The position numbers and the translations under genes are program-made. Below, in pieces: positions 34,031-45,818 of a DNA stretch of 64,000 nt. This DNA comes from Vitis vinifera. Taxonomy: Eukaryota > Streptophyta > Magnoliopsida > Vitales > Vitaceae. The stretch lies in the NCBI RefSeq assembly GCF_030704535.1, contig NC_081815.1, positions 2,309,001-2,373,000 of the forward strand. Direction: 5' to 3'. Under the pieces are notes generated by a model. That model made no database searches and was not told where the DNA came from. It worked only from the letters and a program-made list of their open reading frames with translations. Within the stretch, counting starts at the first letter, position 1; every line of letters starts with the position of its first letter.

Positions 34031-36145
34031 GCAACCTAGTCTTTTGTAAGATTTGATAAGGGAATTTATTATTGAAACATGACATTCAGTACCCAAAATG
34101 GACTTATTAATACACTCAAATTTGTTGAGTATTATTGAGGGGCTCTTTAATAAAACTATCCAAATGTAATTAATAAATTCTTCCTTGATTTAAAAATGAA
34201 TTTCTAAGCTTAGAGAGTGTGAATCCAAAACCATAACTAAATATGAACACCCAACAAACACACCTGCAACATCATTGTGATTTTATTTTTCCTTTGAAAA
34301 AACAAAAAGAAGTGTCCATTTCAAGCATGAATGAACCCTACACCCAAACCATAGAGCTTCATTGGAACTTTTGGCCCTACATATGTACCATGCCATCAAC
34401 ACTGTTGACCTGAATGGGGAGTTGGCAGATGAGAGACAGCCCAATGGGGTGTCCCTCTTGCTTCAATTTGGCTTTGGTGGTACCTTTAATTATCACCCAC
34501 TTACTGGCACTGATTCCATCACTAAATAAGAAAGAAATGAATAAAGAATGAAAAGCTATGATCATTGTTTTGGAGCCCCTAAACACGCCATATAATTTAT
34601 GGGTTAGGTGCAGGAGATTATGGAGATTAGCCATGATTGTGTGTGGTTAGAAAATACCCCTTTATAATAGTGGTGAAAACTAGCTCTTTTGGCGCTTTGG
34701 GTTTGTTTTTCTTCTCATTCTCTAATGTTCTTTAATTTCAAAACAATATATAAAGTATTCGTGTTGGATACAGGATTCACAATGTGCTAGACAGCTGTGA
34801 GCCTGTAACTGTGAGTGGTCTTTGCTTCTCTGGGCCATACAACCACAGCCCAGGACAGATGGCCCATGGCCCATATCCCATTCCACCCCAATAACACGTG
34901 TAACTGGCACTAAGCCACACGTGGGAGCCAGTGCCACCCAGAAGGGCCAAATCAGCAATCCAAAACTGAAAATGGGTGTTCATTGAAAACTTGCTTCTGG
35001 GTCTGCAACTTCTTCTTCTTTGGAGTAATGCACTTTTTGACCACTCATATTCAGATATCATGTGCTATTTTCATGGCCACTTATGTGGAGATTTGTTAAA
35101 TTTTCAGTTGGGTTTTTTCTTTTTTCTTTTTTCTGAGTTTATATCATCAGGAATTTGCTTATTGGAACATAGAAGATTAATCTGTATACTTTGATAATGT
35201 ATGGGGATTTCATAGTTTTTACATTTTAATTCAAAGGGCTATTGCTGGAATTGATGCTTGGAATTTCTATACATGGGGGTGTAGGTAACCTAAGAAATTG
35301 GGAACAAGATTTTGTTGAGTTGAGTTGAGTTGAGTAGGGATGTTCAATAAGGATTGAGTTATGCAAAGCATTGCCTTGACCCAAATAAGATTTCAGATTC
35401 AAAATCTTACTTGGGTTGTTCAAGTGGGTGGTGCTTTTGGCATTTCAAATGCATTTGGCCTAATTAGACAGCTATTTTTTGTCATTTGGTATGGGTTAGA
35501 CTGCTGGATTCTTTGCCAGTAATGAGACATAAGATGAGTAGATTACCTGTCATTGGTTAGTTTCATGAGTTTGTTGTCCACAGGTAGACTAAAAAAAACT
35601 TGTCCGGGTATGATTGCAACACACAGCACCAAATGACAACTAGAAAACAAGATGTGATAAACACAACTTTAGAAAGCCAGGAGGATGAAGATATGGCAAT
35701 GAAAGAGCAGAGGGGCAGGTCAACATGCTTGGAAGGTTGATGCTTGCTCCTGTGATTTCATAAAGTTGGACTTGAGTTGTTTTCATCCCTTGATTGGCTT
35801 GGCAACAGTAAATGCCAGCAGTTGCAGACTTGCAGTACCGATAATGGTTTGTTTATGTGATTTGCCCTGATATTTGGTGCCCATTCTCTTGGTTATGAAT
35901 GATTTGTTCATATTACAACCCTTTTTGGTGAACAATCATTACTGTTATGTTGAGTTTGGTTGACCATCTCTACCCTTTATTGTTTCTCTTTGTTTCAATT
36001 ACTGTACTTTGCCTCCACCTCTAAGCAAGGCTTATGGGACCCTCTGTTTGCTGGCCATTACCGCATATCAATTCGGGCTTTATCATCCTGAAGATATTGC
36101 GTCATTTTACAAACTAGCATTCCCATGTTTTTAGGTATGACTTTT

Positions 36146-36302
36146 GGCTCTGGGTGTGAAATCTCATATAGGTAGGAAAAGAAGTTGTTGACGCCATATA
36201 TGTAGTAGATTCCTTTTAATTGTATAGACACATTTTAAAGTCATAACAACCTATTGGATTCAAAGTAGACAATATCTACATTGGAAATAACGGGTCATTA
36301 CA
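36146..36302. repeat. Dispersed repeat copy with tgtgaaatctcata and gacaatatctac motifs
   Basis: The order of motifs is tgtgaaatctcatatagg, then acacattttaaagtcat, then gtagacaatatctac, then cgggtcattaca. This matches a very common plant repeat pattern in which a 'tgtgaaatctcacatcgg' start and a 'gggctgttaca' end enclose a gacaatatc block. The superfamily is not assigned here. Confidence 0.55.
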
Positions 36303-37909
36303 CTGGGGATTATCAGATTTTCATCCAAACATGACATCAAGTCCATGAAAATTTCAGATTCATTCTTAAGCCTTGTTTTGCCAATTGGAATCCCTCATCT
36401 CTTCCCTCGCCATTGCTACTTGAGCCAGTCCTCAAAGGCTTGGAAAATAGCCATGCTTAGCTTACATTATCAAATATGTCATCACTTGCTAACTAAAATT
36501 CTTCTGCAACTGATATTGGTTGTGACTAGTTTCACTTGAAAAGCATGTTGATCTATTTAACCATGTAGCAGTCATTAGACAAAATTTGCCCAAGATGAAC
36601 ACTCTTTGCCTTTATTTTTAGGTGAGGAGGCTGATTACAAACTTCATTTTTCCTTGGAAAATTCTCTTTCAATTTTGGAATTTGCGTCTTCATGATGATG
36701 TATGCAGTTGCCAGAATTATCAAAACTGTGGGATCGATTGACTTTTCTGTGGTAATACTGATATTATAGACCAAAAAAATGGGGTACAACTGGAGAAGGG
36801 TCCATTTGAAGGAGGAGGTACCACAGATTTCTTGTGGATGATGATGTTTGGTGCCCTGTCTTTGCTGGTGCAAAAGAACTTTTCATTCCAGTTCTGCTCC
36901 ATGTCCGGTGGTTCCCAGTTATACTTTTTCTTCAAGATACTTAGAAATTATATGGTACAGTGGTGGTCAGGCTGGCTCAAGCTCATGTGAGCTGGAAACT
37001 TTTCAAAGTGGATTGATCTAGAGCTATCTGGAACCAAGAAAGAAAAGAGAAAAAAAAAAGGAAGAAGTCGTAGTGTCTTTGTCCTCTTTTCCCCTTCCTC
37101 ATGTTGACCTTTTCCCTTGGTACTATTCCACTATTGAAGCTTAGCAAAGCATACGGTTAACTTCAGCTCCACATGCTTTCTCATACGACTGCTGCAGGAT
37201 CTAATGACTATACTAATATCATCTCCTTTTGTTTTGCCATTATATCTTTACCCCGGATTTTCAGGCATCACAGTCTGAATAGAGATTCTCCATGTGTCTC
37301 TTGAGATGCACTGACTTCAGATGTTAATCTTTGGTTCACCTCTGCTGCTTGACCTGTTGGGAATCATTGCAGGACATCTTTATAACTGGACCATGTTGCA
37401 TCCACCTTCAGGTGGAAAGGACATACTGCAGACTTCAATATGGGTGTACTCAGCTTAGCTTCACATGAGATTATTTTAGTTATAACATTGATCTTTCAGT
37501 ATCAATTTGATAACCCATAAGGATGTGCTTGCAGGTGAAAGGAAATCCTGCAGATTTCAAAGGGACTATGTGGGTCCCTTTTTAAGGGGAAGCCTGCTCC
37601 ACTGTTGGTACATATTGCAATTGAGAGCGGGGACATACTGGTGGGGTTGGTTTGTTGACCTTTTACCAGCTGCTCTTTTGAAAATTGGACCTGAAGATTG
37701 GACAAATTTTGGTAGTGAAGAACCAGAAATGTTGAAAGAATTATGGTAGTTCTTTGGCATTTTTTCTCAACTGCTACTTTAGATGTTACCAACTATGGTT
37801 CAGCAAGTAATGCTGGTAGATGAAGATGTTATCAGCCCAAAGGATTCCCCGCTCCATTGATCCTCCCTTATAGGAGGGGAGCAATTTCTATATGTTAGGG
37901 ATAATTTGA

Positions 37910-38220
37910 TGTTTACGTCCATAAAAAGAGCTTGTTATATATATATATATATAATAGTGTTATGAATTTTTTACTTTATCAAATAGGAGATATCAGAAAG
38001 GATCACGCATCTTCCTATGTAGATAATCATATTATATGTTTTAGGTTCAATGAGCTCACATCTTTCGTTAGGTTAAACAAATAGAGTCTCACATCGAGAT
38101 CAAGGATGAAACGGAATTTCATATTGGGCTCTCATGACTCTTAATATCATTGCAATGGGTGCTTATCATCTAGAACTTTTTCCCTCTTCAATGTGAGATT
38201 TCATAGATAAGATTTGCTCT
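37910..38220. repeat. Possible second dispersed repeat copy
   Basis: The stretch contains gagtctcacatcgagatc and ttcaatgtgagatttcata, motifs in keeping with the family at 36146-36302 and 18030-18490, as well as an AT run near 37938. Borders are vague. Confidence 0.4.
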
Positions 38221-38858
38221 CAAGAAGGGATTTTTCTCAAAGGCAAAGCTGTCCAGAGCTTTTCTTTGTTATCTCTTCCACTGTCCTTAAAGTGAGAAGC
38301 AATTGTTTAGAAGACGAAAATAGAAATATGTTGATGGAAGAGTCTACTTGAATAAGCTTTGAATCACATATAAATTGCATCTTACAAATAAAATCTTTTC
38401 TTCCTTGGTGTCCATGATACCATTAAAGTTGTTGATAAATTACATAAACATGACGTGACATAATTGATAGACATGTCATCTGATATAACATAACTCTTAT
38501 GAACATTACGTGATATAATTGATAGACATGATGTGGTAATTGACTCATGAAGCTTCAAAATTGAAGGATACAATCTTCTTATGATAATTATCATGAATCC
38601 TATTTGTGCCAAGTATTGAAAATAAAAATTAATGAAGAAAACAAAATATGTTGGAACATCCTTAAATAGATATAGAACAAGACATTTGACACACATATGT
38701 CAATCAAATTATATTAAAAATTAAGATCAATAAAATCATCTTAAATTATGTTGAGACAGAAGTCTAACTATTAAGGTTGTAACTTAAAAAGATCCAATTG
38801 CTTGAACTTGATGTTTAGGTGGTATAAACAAGGTTGAATAAGTTATTGTGAAACCAAT

Positions 38859-40180
38859 GTTTGGTTAATCTCGATTTTGATGATAACAAAATAAAGTTTG
38901 AAACTAATGATTATATTTCAAGTGTGATTATGTAAAAAGATTTCCAAAGTGACAATCACAGAAACAAAATCAAACCAAAGAGAAATCAATAAGAAGAAAA
39001 AGACCTAAAGAAAAGCGTTTTTCAATACCTAAGCTTTATAGAATCTTTTTATAAGATTGTTGGCACCAAGTTTTTCATACATTACATTATTAATTTATAC
39101 ACCAAAATCATCCAAAAGTAATTTTGTTTTAAATTCTTTAAAATTGGATGATTTCATGTTTTCAACTAAAACCTTGTATCAAATGTTTTCCAAACTTGTT
39201 TAAAAAGTTTCACGTTAAAAATGATGGTTGTTGAGCCAAAAATAATTCAACTGATTGAACCGAATGAAGAATTGATCGACCTGTTCAACTCATTCGGTCA
39301 ACCTATTCAACTCAACCGGTCGAGGTCCGATCAAGGGGCAATCGAGGTCCAATGATCACTTGTCAAACATTAAATGTTAACGATTAGTCAACTGATCGAC
39401 CCCCAACTCGACCAGTTGAACCCCTAACTCGACCAATTGAACCCCCAACTCGACCGATTGAACCCCCAACTCGACCGATCGAAACCCCAACGGCTAATTT
39501 AGTCATTTTCCTCCCTAAAAATGTTTCAATCTTCATTGTTTCAAGAGTTTAACCTTCCTAAACATTTCTTAAATATATTTGAGCCTTTGGAGAGTGTTTT
39601 TTAGTACACCATTATTTTAAAACTTGCATATCTTTAGTGCACCATTCAATCCTAGTTTTTCTTATACATTTGAGCCTAAAGTTTTGTATTAGGATTTTAT
39701 AATTATATTTCTTATCTTCGTTTGTAAATCTTTGAGAAGAAAAATCTAAGTGTGAGGTATGACTTAGGGAGTCTCAAGTGTGGGGTATCACTTGAGGGGT
39801 TATTCAAAAGTGAGGTATCTTTTAGATATTGTAAAGGGTGTTTGGAGCCAAAAGTCTAAGAGGTTTGATTGAAATCATAATCCAATTGTATTGCTTGAAG
39901 TTTTGAGTTGAAAACCTTGAATTAATAGAACCTCAAGCTTGGGATTGAAGGTAGAGGAAAGTGGACGTAAGCAAAGTTGTATCGAACCACTATAAAAATC
40001 TTGTATTTACATTCTCTCTTTTCTACTTTCTTATTTTATATGTAATTGTTTTTATATTATTTTATTATATATTTACATATATTACATTCTCATAATTTAA
40101 ATTTGTAAAAAAAGCACCCTATTTGCCCCCTCCCCTTTAAGGTGATTACTTTAAATTGGATTAGTCTAATTTTTCTCACA
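38859..40180 (+). mobile_element. Probable solo LTR of a Ty1/Copia (SIRE/Maximus-like) element
   Basis: The stretch opens with tgtttggttaatctcgattt, followed by tgatgataacaaa, the start pattern I know from SIRE/Maximus-type Copia LTRs. Toward the end it carries tgtatcgaaccactataaaa (TATA region) and a late caccctatttgccccctccc, then ttaaggtgattactt block, also typical of that group. It closes near ctcaca at 40180. No internal coding region or second LTR is nearby, so it is most likely a solo LTR left by recombination. No target duplication is visible; it looks old. Exact ends are approximate. Confidence 0.65.
39400..39484. repeat. Four-copy tandem repeat of 21 bp inside the LTR
   Basis: Units of the form ccccaactcgaccgattgaa begin at about 39400, 39421, 39442 and 39463. 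They differ at one to three positions. This array lies in the first half of the LTR-like sequence. Confidence 0.85.
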
Positions 40181-40777
40181 ATTATAATAGAACTTAAAAG
40201 ACAAATACCAACCCAAAACTATTAGGGTTGAAGGGGTAAAAGTATCTAGCAACTCATCCAAACTTGAATCTATGTATTATTTATTTATTTTTAAAAACAT
40301 TTTTATTAGTTTATCAAAATATAATCAACATAAAAGAAAGATAAAAATAATAATTTCAACTTTTCTTAGTTTTTAATTATATTAAATTAATAAATTTATT
40401 ATTTTTATTTAATTATCCAGGATCGAAATTATTATTAATGAAAATGGGAAAAAGAAAGGTAAATTGAGGAGAATTTAGAGTCACAAGTGTACAATTTTGC
40501 GGGTTATTAATGTAATATCGGCAGTGGGCTGCGTGCCCGAAACGACGTCGCTTTTTTCCCAATTTAACCTACCTATGGTCGTAAATTATGAAGAAAAGCG
40601 CGGGTAAAATCCAAAAGGAGGAACAGCGTAAACGTATGCATAGATAAAGGCGGACGTGAATGGCAGAAATTGAATCGAGTCGAACGGACGGTTGAGAGAA
40701 GAAGATCAGAGATCCATCACTCTCTCTCTCCATCATTTTTTCGTTACTCTCCTATTTATTTAAAATCAAAAGAAAAA

Positions 40778-40891
40778 ATGGAGAGAGCGAAATCAAAACC
40801 AACAGCAGAGCCAGAAGAACAACCACCACCATCATCTTCATCTTCTAGAGAGAAGAAGAGAGAAAATGTCGTGGCAGACATACGTAGATGA
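40778..40891 (+). CDS. Upstream ORF overlapping the profilin A start codon
   Basis: An ATG at 40778 opens a 37-codon frame ([20 protein letters not shown] and on to a basic end). It runs through and past the profilin ATG at 40866 in a different frame and stops at 40891. If the transcript starts before 40778, ribosomes using it would bypass the profilin start. A TATA-like ctatttatttaaaat lies only about 25 bases ahead of the uORF, so transcription may begin inside it. Function is a guess; the frame itself is plain. Confidence 0.4.
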   Translation: MERAKSKPTAEPEEQPPPSSSSSREKKRENVVADIRR

Positions 40892-43793
40892 CCATCTGAT
40901 GTGCGAAATCGACGGCCAAGGCCAGCACCTCACCGCCGCTGCCATCGTCGGCCACGACGGCAGCGTCTGGGCGCAGAGCACTTCTTTCCCAGAGGTTTCT
41001 CTCAATCATCACAAATCTTGCCACCGTCTTTGATTTGCTTGCTCTCATTCGGTTTTGATATTGTTGTTTGATCTGGTTGTCTTAAGGTCCGCGATCTTCG
41101 GTTTCGAGTGTGATTGATTGATCTGATTGTGATCGGACGTGCAATGTGATTGCGTTTTCCATTCGGTTGATCGAGTTGGAATGTGCATTGATCTCTTTGA
41201 ATAGTAATCGTTGCATGCATTGTTTTGGTTTGATTTTAACTGATTTCAATCTTGATTGGTTAAAAGATGAGGAATGTCTCAGTGGAAGTGTATGATCTGA
41301 TTATAGTGACATTTGATCCGTTTTGAGGTAATGTGGATTGTATTAATGGATTTATTTTAAGAAGTTTCTATTCCAAAATGAAGCTACTATTTAAAAAAAA
41401 AAAAAAGGAAAAAAGAAACAAATTTGATTAGTGCAAAGATGTTGTTCAATGGCTTTGATTAATGTTTTAGATTAACCTAAGTGGCATTTGATCTGAATAT
41501 TGTGCCATTTGATCGGTTTTTGAGGTAATGTGGATTGAATTAATGGATTCTGCTAACTTATTTCAAAAAATTTCTATTGCCAAAAGAAATCTATTGATTT
41601 TTTACAATTTTTTTATTGATGTAAAGATGTTTCTTTACTGGCTTTAGTTCGTATTTTAGATCATGTCTTGTGGAGTTCAGATATTCTTATCAACAATGTT
41701 TTAGGATGTCTTTGTTTTGTTCCCATTCCTTTTTAAAAATTGTATTTGTTATATATTGTTTCACCATTTTGGTCATGTCAAACAAATGATGCTTCAGAAC
41801 TTAATCGTGGTGATTGTTTCGTTTTTAGCTAATCAAATGCTAGTGTTATTTCCTTTCAACCACCCATTGATATACTTATGAATTAGTGTTTTCTTTTCTT
41901 TTCTTTTTTTCATTTGTCATTAATTTTTGGTTAGTATGGGTCATCATATATCTCGATCAATTTGGATTTGATTTTGTGCACCGAACTCCACATTTTAGAG
42001 ATTCAATTGCTTGGATTGAATTATGGAAGCCATTTCGTGATGGACATCTGATCAGCATTTGGTTACCCCTAAAATATGGGTTCTATTATCTGGATGGAAA
42101 GTAGCTGGTTACCTCATTCAATAAAGAAGGCTTAAGATCCACATGATGAAGTTAAACTTGCTTGAAAGGAAATCTTTTTCTGCTTGTGGCATGTGTTATA
42201 TTGATTTAGATTTTTTGTTGGTAGTTTGAAGCTATTTTTGCATTGTATCTTTCTTCAACAAAATTAATTGCCACTGCCACCAATAGTGTCTCAATTTCTG
42301 CTCTCTTGTTGAGAAATAGTTTGACTGCACTTGGTATTTTTGTTATCACAGCTATGTTATGGTCGCAAAAATAAAAGATCACCATGACTGAGAATTTTCT
42401 ATTAGCTGCTGTTACCACTAAGAGCTTTCATGCCTTGCAATTGCTAAGGTTGAAATGCTTCTGAATGTCTATGCTCTTATGTTGGTCTTTATTTGCAGTT
42501 CAAGACTCCAGAGATCACTGGTATCATGAATGATTTTGCAGAACCAGGTCACCTAGCCCCTACTGGCTTATACCTCGGGGGTACAAAGTATATGGTTATT
42601 CAGGGAGAGCCTGGGGCTGTCATCCGTGGAAAGAAGGTGAATAGATGTACTTCAACCTATTTTTAGAATCATACACCAACATTTTCTAAACAAGTAACTT
42701 CAACTTAACTCAACCCAGCACAGCCTTATGTCACATCTACCTTGCATTGGCTACATGAATTGCTTCAGCATTTTCAGATTCATGCTAATGAAGTTCTCAT
42801 GCTAGTCTTAGTATTCTCTCTTTTTTAATATGTGCCCTTATGGACTAATCATCAAGCAAGAGTATTTCTATGTGCTTTTTGATATTGGATTTGACTATTT
42901 CCATATACCAGTATCTCAAACCTCTGGAGTTCTTAACAGCATAGCATAGCTGTATATCACAACACAATCATGGTCCCTCCATCTTTGGCGCATATTATGG
43001 GAGATGAGTTTTTTCTTACTATCATGTAAGAATAAGGACTTGTTGAAGCTCACTTGACAGGTCTATTATATGTCCTGAGTCAGTATTCTTCTACTTTTAA
43101 GGTGGCAATATAGTCAATAGCCATAATACTTCTGTAATTTCTCATTCTAACTTTTAGTAGGGTTTTCATTTTGGTCATTATAGATGCCACTGGTTAATAA
43201 CAAAATTGACACATTTATGTTGACAAACACATATCACCCTCCCCTCCTCTTCTGGACCATGGGAGCCAAAGACAGGCTTCTATTCCCAGGTTACCTTTTA
43301 CTTTATCAGTTCCAAGCATGAAAAGTTCCTAAACATCAATAGTTGTATTTTGTTGATCTTGAATTCCTGCACAAACAAAGGTGGACGTACAACATACCAT
43401 CTGAATCTCAATTTGAATTCCTTTCCCTTATCGGGAGAAGGGCAGAAAAATGGCAAGTATGGTTCTGCTTTTGCCCTCTGCAACTCTATGTTCCTTGCTT
43501 GTTTTTAACTTTTAACACCATTGAGTTCATTTACATAGGCTGAAGTGACTGCATTTCACATTTTCTTTTTTATAATTTGTTGGCAACAATTTATTTTCTC
43601 ATTCGAACAAGTTACCACCAGTTTTTTAATTAGAAGCACATCCATACTTGTTTGGCAGGGATCAGGCGGCATCACTATAAAGAAGACTGGTCAGGCACTG
43701 GTTTTTGGCATCTATGAGGAACCTGTGACTCCAGGACAATGCAACATGGTTGTTGAAAGGTTGGGGGATTACCTGGTTGATCAGGGCCTGTAG
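40866..43793 (+). CDS. PRF: Profilin A (PRF4/5-like class)
   Basis: An actin-monomer and poly-proline binding protein acting in the cytosol, shaping actin filament assembly. Three exons (40866-40994, 42499-42636, 43659-43793) join at phase 0 to 133 residues, the profilin size. The start [15 protein letters not shown] is universal in plant profilins. [19 protein letters not shown] and VIRGKKGSGG are the central blocks, and [20 protein letters not shown] closes the fold. The GQGQ stretch after residue 16 and the [18 protein letters not shown] segment match the reproductive PRF4/PRF5 class of Arabidopsis, which is two or three residues longer than the vegetative class. Its tandem neighbour at 45819 is the other class. 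The first intron is 1.5 kb. An upstream ORF overlaps its start. Confidence 0.95.
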
Positions 43794-44274
43794 GCCTAAG
43801 TCATATTATGGTTCTAGTATTTCTCCTTGGGTTACAACCATCATTTTGTTTCGCTTTTCTGGTTTCAAGCATCCATCTACTTCTTTCTAAACCATGAACT
43901 GGCAGTGGAATTGTTGCAGACAATAACCATATGAGGACAGAAACACTTTGTTGTTTGGTTGTTTTGAGTCGGCATTTTCTCTATATTTTCTTGATTTATG
44001 TGTATTCCACCACCGGTTAATGTTATCCCTTTTTCCCAAATTTCCCTCCTTTTCTTTTGGTCAGATAGCAGCATTAATTTTGAAATTTTCATGGGTCTAT
44101 TGTGGTTTACCTGTAACTTATCCTGGATGGGCAATTCACTGCCACTTCTTCATTGAGTACAAAGCCATCTCACGGAACTTACGTGGCAATTTTTTTTGTC
44201 CTTTTTCATTGATTTTTTTTGGTAGAACAGCAGAAAACGATAGCCGATTCCTTTTCTTTTCCTTTGCTTTCTAG
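43794..44274. other. Downstream region of profilin A
   Basis: Probably the 3' UTR and flank of profilin A. No other coding sequence is visible. Confidence 0.5.
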
Positions 44275-44361
44275 GATGATGGGGAGAAATCCGCACAAGT
44301 AAATTATTGGGCCTCTGTTTTCAGGGATATTCTTAAGACCATTCCAAGACAATATCATCGA
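44275..44361 (+). pseudogene. Isolated exon-like coding fragment
   Basis: A 29-codon open stretch (begins DDGEKSAQVNYWASV, ends TIPRQYHR) is framed by a good acceptor (pyrimidine run, then ctttctag) and a donor (g|gtacct). Its codon use looks coding. No partner exons are seen on either side, and the following sequence enters a repeat at about 44465. I do not recognise the protein. It may be a gene scrap, a captured exon, an alternative 3' exon of profilin A, or chance. Confidence 0.35.
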
Positions 44362-44464
44362 GGTACCTGTTTGCATTTTTTAACTAATGAACAGTGCTTT
44401 AAAAACTAACCCACATCTTTATTTGTGCTTATGGTAAGCCTTTTTGAAGCTCCAATTTAATGAT

Positions 44465-45010
44465 TTATTTTCTCATATATAATCCGTTTTAGGTCTTCCC
44501 AATCTGATACAAGATGTCACATTTACTTCCTTTATAAACACAACCCACGTATGTCAAATCACAAAATGCAAATAGGGAAAAATATATCAAAGAAATATTG
44601 CATCAAACTACTTGTCTTCTAGTAGTTGGATCCCAGGTTGTTTTTGGAATGCTCCAAATTTCACTGGAACATCTAAATTTGGGTCAATATTGACAAACCA
44701 ACGAAAACATAGTTTAAAGATGTCCACACATTTATATGATCACAAAAAATTCATAATATATATGATATTATAAACTTCTTCCTTTATTTGATATGAGATT
44801 ACATTTGCCTTCTTTATAAATAGAATGTCTCTATCATGCATCATAAGATTATATGAATTGATAAACACATTTTATAAGGTCCAATAAAACCCCGTTAAGG
44901 TGGTAAATAGGTGATTCCATTTATATAACTATTTATTTTTTTAATATAAATATTATCCGTTTTAATATCTTATACCCAAGTTGCATGAAACTAGGCCAAT
45001 CCAATAGGGT
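44465..45010. repeat. Dispersed repeat copy between the two profilins
   Basis: The blocks atataatccgttttaggtc, acaagatgtcacatttactt, then tttgatatgagattacattt and ataaatattatccgttttaa match the same family seen near 18030-18490 and 33690-33850. Inverted-end structure is suggested by the ccgtttta motif near both sides, but both face the same way, so it may be composite. Confidence 0.5.
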
Positions 45011-45788
45011 CAACCGTTTGAGATGGATAGCAAGGTGGTAAGTCATATCATCCACGAACCTAAGAACTCAAGCGGAATCAACTTTCTCAATCAGACAAAA
45101 AATTCGTTAGCTATAGAAGACGATATTTGCTTAAAATAGGTGAACTTCAACCATTGCAAATTGAAGCCACTGGCACAGATCAATTTACACATAGTGCACC
45201 ACTGCAAGGAAAGATGGGCAATATATCCAAGTTTATCCGAACTTATAATAATTTAATATATTTACCCAAACAATACGAAATGAATCATGCAAATGACATA
45301 TAATACATTCCCCCATTGATACTGACGTCTCAAGCACTTGGAATATACTTGCCACACAAGTTCTAATTCTTTGAATTTCAATTCAATTTGTTTCATCACT
45401 TTACTTTTCTTGATAAATTAAAAGTCAATTCATTATTTCAATCACCTTAAAGCATCTAAAAATATATTAATTTTAGGACTAATAATTAATAATTTTATAA
45501 AACAGTGGACTAGAAGTTTCGGGGAAAAATAGGAAAGTGTTGTGAAGTTTCTCTTTTTGACGTGAGTAGAATGAGAAAAACTAAAACAGAAGCCGTAGTG
45601 CGATTTCTTTTCAAGCGTATAGGGAAGAAATGGAAACGACGTCGTTTTCTCGGGAGAGTTCTAGAATGAGACACGCAACCCAAGAGGCGGACGCGGAGCT
45701 TTCATCATAACAGAAAAGAATCATCAATGAGTACAGGCTAGGAGAGACAGAGAGTCGAGAGTAAACAACTACTACTGAAGAAGGAAGG

Positions 45789-45816
45789 AGAAGAAGAAGA
45801 AGAAGAAGAAGAAGAA
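45789..45816 (+). repeat. GAA/GAG-rich repeat in the profilin B leader
   Basis: About nine AAG triplets sit immediately before the profilin B start codon at 45819. Purine-rich GAA repeats in 5' leaders are common in plants. Its length may vary between individuals. Confidence 0.85.
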
Positions 45817-45818
45817 AG

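Larger units (their letters stand above)
34031..38858. other. Large intergenic region, no gene supported
   Basis: Nearly 5 kb with more even base composition than its surroundings but no convincing coding exon. Frames at 34377-34634 (-), 34777-35061 (-), 36345-36539 (+) and 37507-37749 (+) have no recognised domain and no partner exons. The moderate complexity means an unrecognised non-coding RNA cannot be excluded. Dispersed repeat copies lie at 36146-36302 and 37910-38220. Confidence 0.45.

Noticed and set aside
34377-34634. An 85-codon minus-strand ORF
   Set aside because: No domain, no splice context and no conservation signal visible by eye. It may be chance.
37507-37749. An 80-codon ORF with GTYWWGWFVDLLPAALLK
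   Set aside because: It looks protein-like but has no family I recognise, is overlapped by open frames on the minus strand, and has no upstream exon.
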